From Amycolatopsis cihanbeyliensis (GTDB lineage: Bacteria > Actinomycetota > Actinomycetes > Mycobacteriales > Pseudonocardiaceae), in NCBI RefSeq assembly GCF_006715045.1, contig NZ_VFML01000001.1, positions 4,060,501 through 4,124,500 of the forward strand: DNA of 64,000 bases, written 5' to 3'. The position numbers and the translations under genes were made by a program. Under the pieces are notes generated by a model. That model was not told where the DNA came from and made no database searches. It worked only from the letters and a program-made list of their open reading frames with translations. Numbering within the stretch: the first letter of the stretch is position 1; every line of letters begins with the position of its first letter. This document shows, piece by piece, positions 49,925 to 60,235 of the stretch.

Positions 49925-51228
49925 TGTCGTCGTATGTCATCTTTTCGGGTCGAACAAGATTCTATTGCGTCATTATTTTCAGCTATCCACTTACTCATTT
50001 CCTCCGGCGAGAAATCTTGAAATGCGTTGGGTATGCTTTCCAATTCCCCAGCGCGCGCCAGCCATGTTTCCAGGTCTGACTGGATAGTAATGGGGCCACT
50101 GGCTGATCCTGCTGCTCCGCCGATTTCCGCCGGGTGTTGTTCACGGCAGGCCGCTTGCCCAGTGAGCGCGCCTGCGAGGTGATACTTCGCGGAGTCTTCG
50201 GGATCATCCGGTCGCGGAGTCGTGAGCGGGGCCAGATACACGACATGAGTGTTCGACGCGACCCGAGTCTCGTCCAGGACGAGCGCACGATCGTAGATTC
50301 GTACTATTTTTCGTTGATTTTCACCGTATGCTTCGATGACCGGTCCCAGGGTCTCCATGATCGGGCCGAGTTCCGTGCGGTGGCCGGCGTGTACGCAGAA
50401 CTCGACATCGGCCCGCATGGCGCACTGACGTGGTGGATCGGAAGGGGTGACGAACAGTGCCGGAGTCGTGACGAGGCCGCCCACGGCCAGCACTACCGGA
50501 ACGGCAGCCGCGCCCCACATGGAAAGGGCGCTCGCTTTCGTGCGTTCTCGGCGGTTGGCCAGAATGAGGGACGATACGATAATTGCTACGGCGGCGACGG
50601 CGAGAAAGAATATGCACCGAAACAGCACCATGGGCAAGTTCTCCACCTGACCGAGGCTTGGTTCGACGTACAGCACCGGGATCACCGGTGCGTACGAGTC
50701 ACCACTGTAACCGAGGACGGTGGTGCCGAAGATCAGCAGGAAAGCCGCTGGAGCGACGAGCGCGGTACGCGCGATGACGCCGATCAGGTAGCCGGTTGCG
50801 ATGGCCGCAGTCATCCCCAGTAACCCGCTGATCATGGTCAGGATGTGCGGGCCGCCGAACTGCGCATCGATGGCGCTCACAATCACCAGGGGCGCGAGCC
50901 CCAGCAGGTAACCTGCCAGCAGCGTTCCGACCAGTTTCCGCAGGTGGAGCAGGATCACCGGTGATCCGGTCCGACCGCTGGTGGGCAGTGCGTAGATTCG
51001 GTGGGGCGGAGTGAGCCTGCCCGCGACGAACGCGGCGACCATCGCCGCGGTGGGAGCTGCCCATGCTGTCTGTTGGTGGAACTGAGCGCTGGTCTGTACC
51101 CACTCCTGATACCGCCACGACAGCATGTCCCACGTGCTCGCGAGAACGATGCCAAGGATCGCTGACGCCGGAATGATCAGGACCCAGGGCGGGAGGGGCC
51201 AGAAGAACCTGCGGAGTCGGCTAGTCAT
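49921..51228 (-). CDS. ABC exporter permease with C-terminal extracellular domain
   Basis: A 435-residue protein. The N-terminal two thirds have about six transmembrane segments (WVLIIPASAILGIVLASTW, TLLAGYLLGLAPLVIVSAID, MISGLLGMTAAIATGYLIGV, and others). After the last helix (AAAVPVVLAVGGLVTTPALF) a soluble domain of about 190 residues with C-x-n-C pairs follows (QCAMRADVEFCVHAGHRTEL). It probably faces outside. Layout and operon position suggest an ABC-2 permease of a lantibiotic/bacteriocin-type or peptide exporter. It overlaps both neighbours, 8 bp with the ATPase and 4 bp with the small membrane protein. Confidence 0.82.
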   Translation of the reverse strand: MTSRLRRFFWPLPPWVLIIPASAILGIVLASTWDMLSWRYQEWVQTSAQFHQQTAWAAPTAAMVAAFVAGRLTPPHRIYALPTSGRTGSPVILLHLRKLVGTLLAGYLLGLAPLVIVSAIDAQFGGPHILTMISGLLGMTAAIATGYLIGVIARTALVAPAAFLLIFGTTVLGYSGDSYAPVIPVLYVEPSLGQVENLPMVLFRCIFFLAVAAVAIIVSSLILANRRERTKASALSMWGAAAVPVVLAVGGLVTTPALFVTPSDPPRQCAMRADVEFCVHAGHRTELGPIMETLGPVIEAYGENQRKIVRIYDRALVLDETRVASNTHVVYLAPLTTPRPDDPEDSAKYHLAGALTGQAACREQHPAEIGGAAGSASGPITIQSDLETWLARAGELESIPNAFQDFSPEEMSKWIAENNDAIESCSTRKDDIRRQ

Positions 51229-51955
51229 CGGAACTCCCCAGCCTGGCTATCAGCGCGTCGTAGGCGCGTTCGAAGTCTGAGCCGAGTTTCTCGGTGGAGT
51301 CGGTGGTGTCGACAAGTTGGGTCAATTCGTCGACGGTCCCGTCGAAGACCAGTTGGCCAGCCGCCAGTACCGCGACACGCTGGCAAACGTGGGAGATGTC
51401 CTCAATCAAGTGAGTGGACAGCACGACCGTGTACCGCTTGCCGACGTCGGCGATCAGCTCACGTATGCGAAGACGCTGACCTGGGTCCAGTCCGGCGGTG
51501 GGCTCGTCCAGGATCACCAGCCTGGGCTCGTGCGCCAGGGCTGCCGCGATGCCGACTCGTTGCCGCTGGCCGCCGGAGAGCGTCCGAACCTTGCTCCTGG
51601 TCTGCTCGGTCAGCTTGACCTCGGCCAGTGCCCGTTGGGCGGCTTCCGCGCATTGCCGACGTGGAGTGCCGTTGACCCATGCGGCGTAAGAGACTGTATC
51701 GATGACTCGAAGCTCGCCGGCCAGGGAGAATTTCTGCGGTACAAACCCGATCGTCGATGCACCCTCAGTATCACTGAACCTTATGGTTCCGGATCGAGGG
51801 CGAGTCAGACCTACCAGCAGGTTCAGTAGAGTGGTCTTCCCCGCTCCGTTGGGGCCGAGAAGCCCGGTTACGCCAGGCGTGATCAGCCAGTTCACACCTT
51901 TCAGGGCGGATTTGTTCCCATAACGAAAACCGACCTGCTCAACCGAGATTTGCAC
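51221..51955 (-). CDS. ABC exporter ATPase
   Basis: A 244-residue ATPase. GTG 51955 is preferred because GAGG lies about 9 bp upstream; a TTG at 51970 would add five residues. Walker A is GLLGPNGAGKTTLLNLLVGL, the Q-loop is TIGFVPQKFSL, the signature is TLSGGQRQRVGIAAAL and Walker B is PRLVILDEPTAGLDPGQRLR. The switch histidine is in VLSTHLIEDISHV. The EFRYG-like VGFRYGNKSALKGVNW is typical of CcmA/BcrA-type export ATPases. It energises the two membrane proteins downstream. A small secreted protein gene lies 102 bp upstream on the same strand. Confidence 0.93.
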   Translation of the reverse strand: MQISVEQVGFRYGNKSALKGVNWLITPGVTGLLGPNGAGKTTLLNLLVGLTRPRSGTIRFSDTEGASTIGFVPQKFSLAGELRVIDTVSYAAWVNGTPRRQCAEAAQRALAEVKLTEQTRSKVRTLSGGQRQRVGIAAALAHEPRLVILDEPTAGLDPGQRLRIRELIADVGKRYTVVLSTHLIEDISHVCQRVAVLAAGQLVFDGTVDELTQLVDTTDSTEKLGSDFERAYDALIARLGSSDD

Positions 51956-52056
51956 GTATAGGTTCCTCAACCTCGTGTTATTGCTGAATGCATGCTCGCA
52001 GGGTTCCGAGTGCCACTCGGAACCCTGCGGAGCATGATCAGTGTACTCGAAGGACG

Positions 52057-52422
52057 TCAGCAGTGTACAACGCGGGCCGATTCCTTCTCGTTTCCTGATG
52101 AGCTAATCGTCCAACTGTAGTATTCTCCGTGTCCGACGCAACCGCCGGACACGGAGAATCTGTCTACGCTGATCGTTTTCGTTTGCTGGGCCAGGATGGG
52201 GTCAGGCCCGAACACGTCTTTGGCGAGACGTACGGTAACTTGGGCGCTGCCCCCGCAGTTCCGTCCACCCATGCCGACCACTTCCGCGCCCGATCGCCAC
52301 GGGTTATAGGCCGTCAGGTAGCAAGGCGCCTTCTCTTCTGCGGACCACGCAGGAGATGCCAGCATAATTCCCCCGGCGATTAGTGTCCCCCCGACAAGCG
52401 CGGTCGATATAATCTTTTTCAA
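52057..52422 (-). CDS. Small secreted cysteine-containing protein
   Basis: A 121-residue precursor starting at TTG 52422 with GGAAGG 6 bp upstream. Residues 1-28 are a clear Sec signal peptide (KKIISTALVGGTLIAGGIML, then ASPAWSA). The mature part has four cysteines (in APCYLTAY, GGRNCGG, SGGCVGHG and the last residue VVHC), enough for two disulphides. It has aromatic/glycine-rich beta-like segments (HGEYYSWTISS). No family is recognised. It is first in a lower-GC minus-strand block with the ABC exporter. It could be the exported or sensed partner: a bacteriocin-like protein or cell-surface factor. Confidence 0.8.
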   Translation of the reverse strand: MKKIISTALVGGTLIAGGIMLASPAWSAEEKAPCYLTAYNPWRSGAEVVGMGGRNCGGSAQVTVRLAKDVFGPDPILAQQTKTISVDRFSVSGGCVGHGEYYSWTISSSGNEKESARVVHC

Positions 52423-52504
52423 GATCTACCTTCCTTTGTTTGGGAGGAAAGATATGAAGCCCCCCGCTTTCCCCCTTAATTACCACGTACCGTGGACAGG
52501 TGTT

Positions 52505-52533
52505 ACTGTAGTATTTTTTTGTGAAGCTGTCAA
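52505..52533 (-). promoter_or_regulatory. Consensus-like promoter for the secreted-protein gene
   Basis: On the minus strand TTGACA (52533-52528) and TACAGT (52510-52505) are separated by exactly 17 bp with an A-rich spacer. This is a near-perfect primary-sigma promoter, rare in such GC-rich DNA. It would start a leader of roughly 75 nt ahead of TTG 52422. Confidence 0.75.
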
Positions 52534-52707
52534 CGTTAATGATCAATCTGGTTGTGAGTCGCCTCGAGTTCTGGGCGGCTCTGTCGAGTCGGCTTTCGCG
52601 GAGCCATTTGCGTGCTAAATGTCGATCCGCAATCTGGGTGTATCTTACCGGTTAGATATTACTCTTTCGGCGGTGTCTGCGGGATTGATAATCGTGCTAA
52701 AGCGATA

Positions 52708-54021
52708 TCAGCCGGCTGTGACCGGGCCGAGCACGCGGTCGGTGTAGGGGTTGCAGAACACGCCCTGCGGGTCGACCTCGGCGCGGACCCGCAGGAAGTC
52801 GTCGAAGCGCGGGTAGCGCTCGCGCAGCGTGGCCGCGTCGAGGTCGTGCATCTTGCCCCAGTGCGGACGGCCGCCCACCGCGCCCGCGATCGAGGCGAAG
52901 GCGGTGAAGTACTCCCGGTAGGGCATGCCGAGGAACTGATGCGCCGCGATGTACACGGTGTCCCTGCCGTAGGCCGTGGAAAGCCAGATGTCGTCCGCGG
53001 CGGCAACCCGTACCTCGACCGGGAAGGACACCGGGCTCTCCAGCCTCGGCACCAGCGCCCGCAGTTCGGCGAGGACCTCGTGCACGGCCGCACGCGGAAT
53101 CGCGAACTCCGACTCGACGAACCGCACCGAACGTTTGGTGACGAACACCCGGTGCGAGAGGTCGGAGTACTCCCGGGTGGACAGCAGCGAGGAGGACAGC
53201 CTGCCCAGCGGCGGGACCAGTTTCGGCACCGTACGGCCGATCCGGCAGAGCGCGCCGAAGGCGAGGTTCTCGGTCAGCGTGTAGTCGACGAACCGGCGCG
53301 CTCCGGAAAGCGGCTGCCGCTCGGTCTCCGGCGGCCTGCGGTTGTTCCGCTTCACCAGGGCCCTGCTGCCGTAGGGGAACCAGTAGAACTCGAAGTGATC
53401 CTCGGCCTCGGCCGAGGCTTCGAACCCCTCGAGCACCTCGTCCAGCGGTTCGGGACGTTCGGTCGCGGCGAGTACGAAGGCCGGTTCGCAGCGCAGGGTG
53501 ACGGTGCTGATCACACCGAGCGAGCCGAGTCCCACCCTGGCCGCGGCGAACAGCTCCGGCCTGCGGTCGGCGGAGCAACTGACCACAGTGCCGTCGGCGA
53601 GGACGAGTTCGAGTGCGGCGATCTGGGTGGCCAGCCCGCCGAGCCCGGCGCCGGTGCCGTGGGTCCCGGTGGACACCGCGCCGGCGATGGTCTGCGCGTC
53701 GATGTCGCCGAGGTTGGTCATCGCCAGGCCGAGGGCGTCGAGCTCGGCGTTCAGCCGGCGCAGGGAGGTACCCGAGCGCACGGTGACCAGCCCGGTCTCC
53801 AGATCGGCCGAGGCGATCCCTGCCCACTGGGTAAGGTCCAGCGCGTCACAGTCGGCGACCGCGACCGGGGAGAAGGAGTGCCCGCTGCCCCATGCGCGTA
53901 CCCGGCGGCCCTCCACGGCGGAGTCGGTGACCGCCCTGGCGATCTCGGCGACGCTGCGTGGTTTGTGCACCCGTTGCGGGGTGGCGGACACGGTTCCGGC
54001 CCAGTTGGTCCAAGCTGCCAT
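52708..54021 (-). CDS. FAD-linked sugar/polyol oxidase (D-arabinono-lactone oxidase family)
   Basis: A 437-residue flavoprotein of the VAO family with ALO C-terminal domain. VRAWGSGHSFSPVAVADCDA carries GSGHSF, whose histidine is the usual covalent FAD attachment site. TNLGDIDAQTIAGAVSTGTH and GTGAGLGGLATQIAALELVL complete the FAD domain. The C-terminus has GGRPHWGKMHDLDAATLRER, the H-W-G-K motif of the ALO domain. Members oxidise aldonolactones or alditols with O2. It is divergent from a PLP enzyme gene with 92 bp between starts, an arrangement suggesting shared control. Confidence 0.93.
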   Translation of the reverse strand: MAAWTNWAGTVSATPQRVHKPRSVAEIARAVTDSAVEGRRVRAWGSGHSFSPVAVADCDALDLTQWAGIASADLETGLVTVRSGTSLRRLNAELDALGLAMTNLGDIDAQTIAGAVSTGTHGTGAGLGGLATQIAALELVLADGTVVSCSADRRPELFAAARVGLGSLGVISTVTLRCEPAFVLAATERPEPLDEVLEGFEASAEAEDHFEFYWFPYGSRALVKRNNRRPPETERQPLSGARRFVDYTLTENLAFGALCRIGRTVPKLVPPLGRLSSSLLSTREYSDLSHRVFVTKRSVRFVESEFAIPRAAVHEVLAELRALVPRLESPVSFPVEVRVAAADDIWLSTAYGRDTVYIAAHQFLGMPYREYFTAFASIAGAVGGRPHWGKMHDLDAATLRERYPRFDDFLRVRAEVDPQGVFCNPYTDRVLGPVTAG

Positions 54022-54113
54022 CAGCGCACCGCTCCTCCCGTGAGGTTCGAAACAATAAGTGAATGGTATTCGCGTTTCAAGGGTGTTTGTCGTACGGTAC
54101 GAGCGTGCAAGCT

Positions 54114-55295
54114 ATGTCCGCGCGGGCCTACGACCTGGCCACGAAGCATCTCGATCCGCCGCTCGCGATCGTGGACCTCGACGCGTTCGAGGCGAACGCC
54201 GAGGACCTCGTGCGGCGCGCGGCCGGTCATCCGATCCGGCTGGTCAGCAAGTCGGTGCGCTGCCGTCACCTGCTGGAACGGGCGCTCGCGAGGCCGGGAT
54301 TCACCGGCCTGATGTGCTACTCGCTGCCCGAGGCGCTGTGGCTGTCCGGGGAGGGGCTGAGCGAGGACATCCTGGTCGCGTATCCCACGGCCGCGCACGC
54401 CGCGCTGCGCGCGCTGGCCGCCGACGAGCGGGCCAGGAACACCGTCACGATCATGGTGGACTCGCCGGCGCAGCTGGACCTGGTGGATGCCGCCCTGGGT
54501 CGGGACCATCCGGAGATCCGGGTCTGCCTCGAGCTGGACGCCTCCTGGCGACCACTGCCGGGGGTGCATGTGGGTACCCGGCGCTCGCCGGTTTTCCGTC
54601 CGCGGCAGGCGGCGGCGCTGGCCAGGACGATCATGGCGCGCCCGGGGTTCCGCCTGGTCGGCGTGATGGCGTACGAGGGGCAGATCGCCGGGTTGCCGGA
54701 CACGCCGGCCGGTGCCGCGCGGCGGGTGGCGGTGCGCTGGATGCAGCGACGGTCGGCGGCCGAGCTGGCGCGGCGCCGTGCCGCGGCCGTGCATGCGGTC
54801 CGGGCGGTGGCCGATCTGGAGTTCGTCAACGGCGGCGGCACGGGCAGCGTGGAGAGTACCCGCGCGGATGCCACGGTGACCGAGATCGCGGCCGGTTCCG
54901 GGTTGTTGGGCCCGACCCTGTTCGACGGCTACACCCGGTTCCGCCCGCGCCCCGCCGCGCTGTTCGCGTTGCCCGTGGTGCGCGTGCCGGGCGGTGGGAC
55001 GGCCACCCTGTTCTCCGGCGGGTACATCGCCTCCGGCCCGGCGAGCCGCTCGCGGCTGCCCGCGCCGTACCTGCCGGAAGGGTTGAAGCTGCTCGGCACG
55101 GAAGGTGCCGGCGAGGTGCAGACCCCGGTGACCGGCAGGGCCGCGCGCGGGCTGCGGGTGGGCGACCGGGTGTGGCTGCGCCACGCCAAGGCGGGCGAGC
55201 TGGCCGAACGGTTCGACGAGTACCACCTCGTCACCGGTGACCAGGTGGAGCGCACCGTGCCCACCTACCGCGGTGAGGGGAAGAACTTCGGCTGA
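54114..55295 (+). CDS. Alanine-racemase-fold PLP enzyme (D-amino-acid deaminase/aldolase-like)
   Basis: A 393-residue fold-type III PLP protein. ATG 54114 is preferred; a GTG at 54105 would add three residues. The N-terminal alanine-racemase-like barrel has PPLAIVDLDAFEANAEDLVR, and HPIRLVSKSVRC holds the PLP lysine (V-S-K-S-V-R). VMAYEGQIAG, FVNGGGTGSVESTRADATVT (phosphate-binding G-G-G-T-G-S) and the C-terminal TPVTGRAARGLRVGDRVWLR with FDEYHLV follow. It resembles D-threonine aldolase/D-serine dehydratase relatives, although the usual C-terminal H-x-C metal site is not obvious. It is divergent from the flavin oxidase gene. Confidence 0.88.
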   Translation: MSARAYDLATKHLDPPLAIVDLDAFEANAEDLVRRAAGHPIRLVSKSVRCRHLLERALARPGFTGLMCYSLPEALWLSGEGLSEDILVAYPTAAHAALRALAADERARNTVTIMVDSPAQLDLVDAALGRDHPEIRVCLELDASWRPLPGVHVGTRRSPVFRPRQAAALARTIMARPGFRLVGVMAYEGQIAGLPDTPAGAARRVAVRWMQRRSAAELARRRAAAVHAVRAVADLEFVNGGGTGSVESTRADATVTEIAAGSGLLGPTLFDGYTRFRPRPAALFALPVVRVPGGGTATLFSGGYIASGPASRSRLPAPYLPEGLKLLGTEGAGEVQTPVTGRAARGLRVGDRVWLRHAKAGELAERFDEYHLVTGDQVERTVPTYRGEGKNFG

Positions 55296-55420
55296 CCCGG
55301 CCGGTCCTCATCCGCTGCCCCTAAGCTCGACCGACAGTAGGCAACCCCCCACCCTTCCCGGGGGGCGAGCCCCGCTCCAGCGTACCGCTGATGGGAGTCG
55401 GGACGGCCGGAAAAGCGCGA

Positions 55421-55452
55421 GTTGTCCACAGGGAAGTCCCACTGTGGACAAC
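55421..55452. terminator. Hairpin between convergent genes, containing two DnaA-box-like 9-mers
   Basis: GTTGTCCACAG (55421-55431) and CTGTGGACAAC (55442-55452) are perfect 11-bp arms. They lie between the convergent PLP-enzyme and TetR genes, so a bidirectional terminator is likely. Each arm also contains TTGTCCACA, the preferred actinobacterial DnaA box. Confidence 0.6.
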
Positions 55453-55462
55453 TGGGCGGAGG

Positions 55463-56116
55463 TCAGTCGCCGAGCCTGCTGGCCAGGTAGCCCTTGAGGA
55501 GGTACTTGGTCTCGGCCACCACCTCGGGGTCGCCGTCCGGTTGCCGGCGGAAGGCGAGGTTGAGCAGGCCGTCGGCGGTCTCCACGGCGGTCGCGATCGG
55601 CAGCGCGATCGACTCCGTGGGCAGGTCCAGCCGGGCGGCGAGCAGGCCGGTCAGCGAGTCGGCGATGACCCGGTTGTTGTCCCGCCGGTCGTCCAGCAAC
55701 CGCTGGTCCACCACGTCCCCGAAGTGCACCTTGGAGAACCCCGGCACCTCGCGATGCATCTGCAAATAGATGTCCAGCAGCGAGTCCACGATGTCCCACC
55801 AGTGCTGGTGGTCGACCCCGTCCAGCCGCTCACTCACCGCGGCCATGAACCGCTCCAGATTCCGCTGCGTGAGCGCCTGCACCACCGCACGCTTGTCCGG
55901 GAAGAACTGGTACAGCGAGCCGACGGCCACACCCGCCCGCTTGGCGATCAAGGTGGTGGTCAGCGCCTCGTACCCCATCTCCTCGATCAACTCGGCGCTG
56001 GCGTCGAGCATGCGCTCGACCCGTTGCGCGCTACGTTGCTGAACTGGTTGACGACGCAACGGATTGGCCTCGGGCTGGGTCGCGCTGGTTGCCTTCGCGG
56101 CCTGGCGGTCGGACAC
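55463..56116 (-). CDS. TetR/AcrR-family regulator of the beta-glucosidase locus
   Basis: A 217-residue repressor. The N-terminal helix-turn-helix is QRSAQRVERMLDASAELIEE to TLIAKRAGVAVGSLYQFFPD, followed by KRAVVQALTQRNLERFM. A ligand domain with EVPGFSKVHFGDVVDQRLLD follows. The divergent beta-glucosidase and transporter genes begin 109 bp away, so regulation of that operon is likely. No perfect operator palindrome was found in the gap. The basic N-terminal tail (NPLRRQPVQQRSAQR) is common among these regulators. Confidence 0.9.
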   Translation of the reverse strand: MSDRQAAKATSATQPEANPLRRQPVQQRSAQRVERMLDASAELIEEMGYEALTTTLIAKRAGVAVGSLYQFFPDKRAVVQALTQRNLERFMAAVSERLDGVDHQHWWDIVDSLLDIYLQMHREVPGFSKVHFGDVVDQRLLDDRRDNNRVIADSLTGLLAARLDLPTESIALPIATAVETADGLLNLAFRRQPDGDPEVVAETKYLLKGYLASRLGD

Positions 56117-56213
56117 GGCTTGCTCCCTCTGCTGCTGATCAGCGACTTTAGCGTGCCGGTACTCCTATCCACGGTCGAGGGAGCCAGTAGAATACGAGAA
56201 ATTTTCATATTGA

Positions 56214-58788
<2,575 letters not shown>

Positions 58789-58841
58789 CGGGGAGGAAGG
58801 AGCGAGGCCGATCCACCACAGCCGCAGCCTGACATATGGAA

Positions 58842-58894
58842 CCGCGGGCCGGTGCCGGTCGGGGGGAGGGGAGTGCAACGGCACCGGCCCGCGG
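58842..58894 (+). terminator. Terminator of the beta-glucosidase/transporter operon
   Basis: Perfect 16-bp arms (CCGCGGGCCGGTGCCG at 58842-58857 and complement at 58879-58894) with a 21-nt G-rich loop, 54 bp after the MFS stop. The 270 bp that follow contain no supported gene. Confidence 0.8.
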
Positions 58895-59164
58895 AGTATC
58901 GGGGCCGCACTGCGGGCGGGGGACCACAGCTTGCTATCTGCAATTTTGTTCGCGGCTGGTGATGATCAACCTAGTGGCAGATTGAGCCCTCCGCCAGCGG
59001 TTGAGCCGTTAATTTTTCGATTAATCGAGTACTTATCGGTGGGGTACCGGCAGTTGGCCCGCCACGCTCGGGGGTACGGACGAGCCAACTGCCGGTGTCG
59101 GTGGGGAGGTCGGCGTCAACCCGATGGGGCCATTCGGTCGACCGGCCTCACCGGACCGGGGAGG

Positions 59165-59569
59165 CTATCTCGCCGCGGCCGGGGCCTGCGGAATCAGCGC
59201 GTGCCGACCCTGCGTGTCCGCCGCGGTCTGGTGCGTGGCCTGTGCCGGCAGTGGGGACCGCTTGCGGCCACGCCCGCGCGGGGCTTCCTGCGGGGCCAGG
59301 CCGCCGGCGACCAGGTGCTCGTGGGCCACCTGCCAGACCGAGCAGGGTGCCTTGCACCGGTGCCAGCGCGTGGAGCAGGTGGGGCAGTCCCCACGGACGT
59401 CCGGCTCGTGGGCGCGGAGCATGGCCCGCCACCCCTCGGTCAGCCGCGGCAGCTCGGAGCGTGCCACGGACACCAGGGACGGCGCGTCCGCGCGGTTGGC
59501 TAGATCGGAGAGCATATCGAGGCGTTCCCACACGGCGTTGCGGAGAACCTGCCCGAGGATCTGATCCAC
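59165..59569 (-). CDS. Small putative zinc-binding hypothetical protein
   Basis: A 134-residue protein; GTG 59569 is preferred because GGTGAG lies 6 bp upstream. The central DVRGDCPTCSTRWHRCKAP and CSVWQVAHEHL contain C-x2-C, H-x2-C-x3-C and H-x-H, a plausible zinc site. A helical N-terminus and a basic Arg/Pro-rich tail (PRGRGRKRSPLPAQATHQTA) follow the pattern of nucleic-acid-associated accessory proteins. Not a recognised family, but such proteins often accompany Scr1-type or XRE/TPR regulator loci. It starts 13 bp after the upstream gene's stop and is co-transcribed with it. Confidence 0.65.
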   Translation of the reverse strand: MDQILGQVLRNAVWERLDMLSDLANRADAPSLVSVARSELPRLTEGWRAMLRAHEPDVRGDCPTCSTRWHRCKAPCSVWQVAHEHLVAGGLAPQEAPRGRGRKRSPLPAQATHQTAADTQGRHALIPQAPAAAR

Positions 59570-59582
59570 CTGAAACTCACCG

Positions 59583-59939
59583 TTACCTTTCCGCCAGTTT
59601 GGCGGCTTCGTTGAGCGCGGTCCTGAGTTCACCGAGCTGGCCCGCGGTCAGGCGTGCGGTCTCACCGGGTGGCCCGACCAGGACGACCTCGTCCTCGTCG
59701 ACGAACACCGTCACGCACCGCTCCCGGCTGATGAGATCGCCGCACTGCACCCGCCATACCGGCTGACCGCCCTCGTGCTTGCGCGCGTTCGTGCCATTGG
59801 CCGTGGCGCGCGGATCGCTGTGGCGGATCGACGGCAGCGCCGACCGCGACTGCGAGACATGCCCGTTGGCGGCGGGTGGCCGCACGGAACTCGGGACGGT
59901 CGCAGCACGCCCGGCTGTGATCGAATCCACGAACTCCAC
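59583..59939 (-). CDS. Small hypothetical protein beside the XRE/TPR regulator
   Basis: A 118-residue protein if GTG 59939 is used, where GGAGGGA lies just upstream; an ATG at 60032 would add 31 residues. The C-terminal half is compact: WRVQCGDLISRERCVTVFVD, then DEVVLVGPPGETARLTAGQL and GELRTALNEAAKL. The N-terminal half is low-complexity. This strand-strand-helix pattern is common in small proteins next to XRE/TPR-type regulators in actinobacteria, but the function is unknown. It is divergent from the regulator at 60236. Confidence 0.65.
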   Translation of the reverse strand: MEFVDSITAGRAATVPSSVRPPAANGHVSQSRSALPSIRHSDPRATANGTNARKHEGGQPVWRVQCGDLISRERCVTVFVDEDEVVLVGPPGETARLTAGQLGELRTALNEAAKLAER

Positions 59940-60235
59940 GACTCCCTCCGCTGTTTCTCGGCGGCTGCGCCGCTCGGGGTGGTTCCTTCTCTGGTTGCTC
60001 TCCGTGACCGCTGTCCGTATCGGGTCGCTCACGGAGAACTGAGATCTACATTGCGACGAAACGAAGGCCGAAAGAAGGTCCGGTGGGCGTCATAGCGGCG
60101 ACCGGCTCGAGTTCCACGTTAAGCGGTCGGCGGAGTTCGGCCCTGCCGATCAGCCCGGATAATCAGGTCTTCGCGCGGTTGAACAGCCGTGCCTAGGCTG
60201 ACTACGACGCCCATCGGACTGTGAGGGTGCACCAC

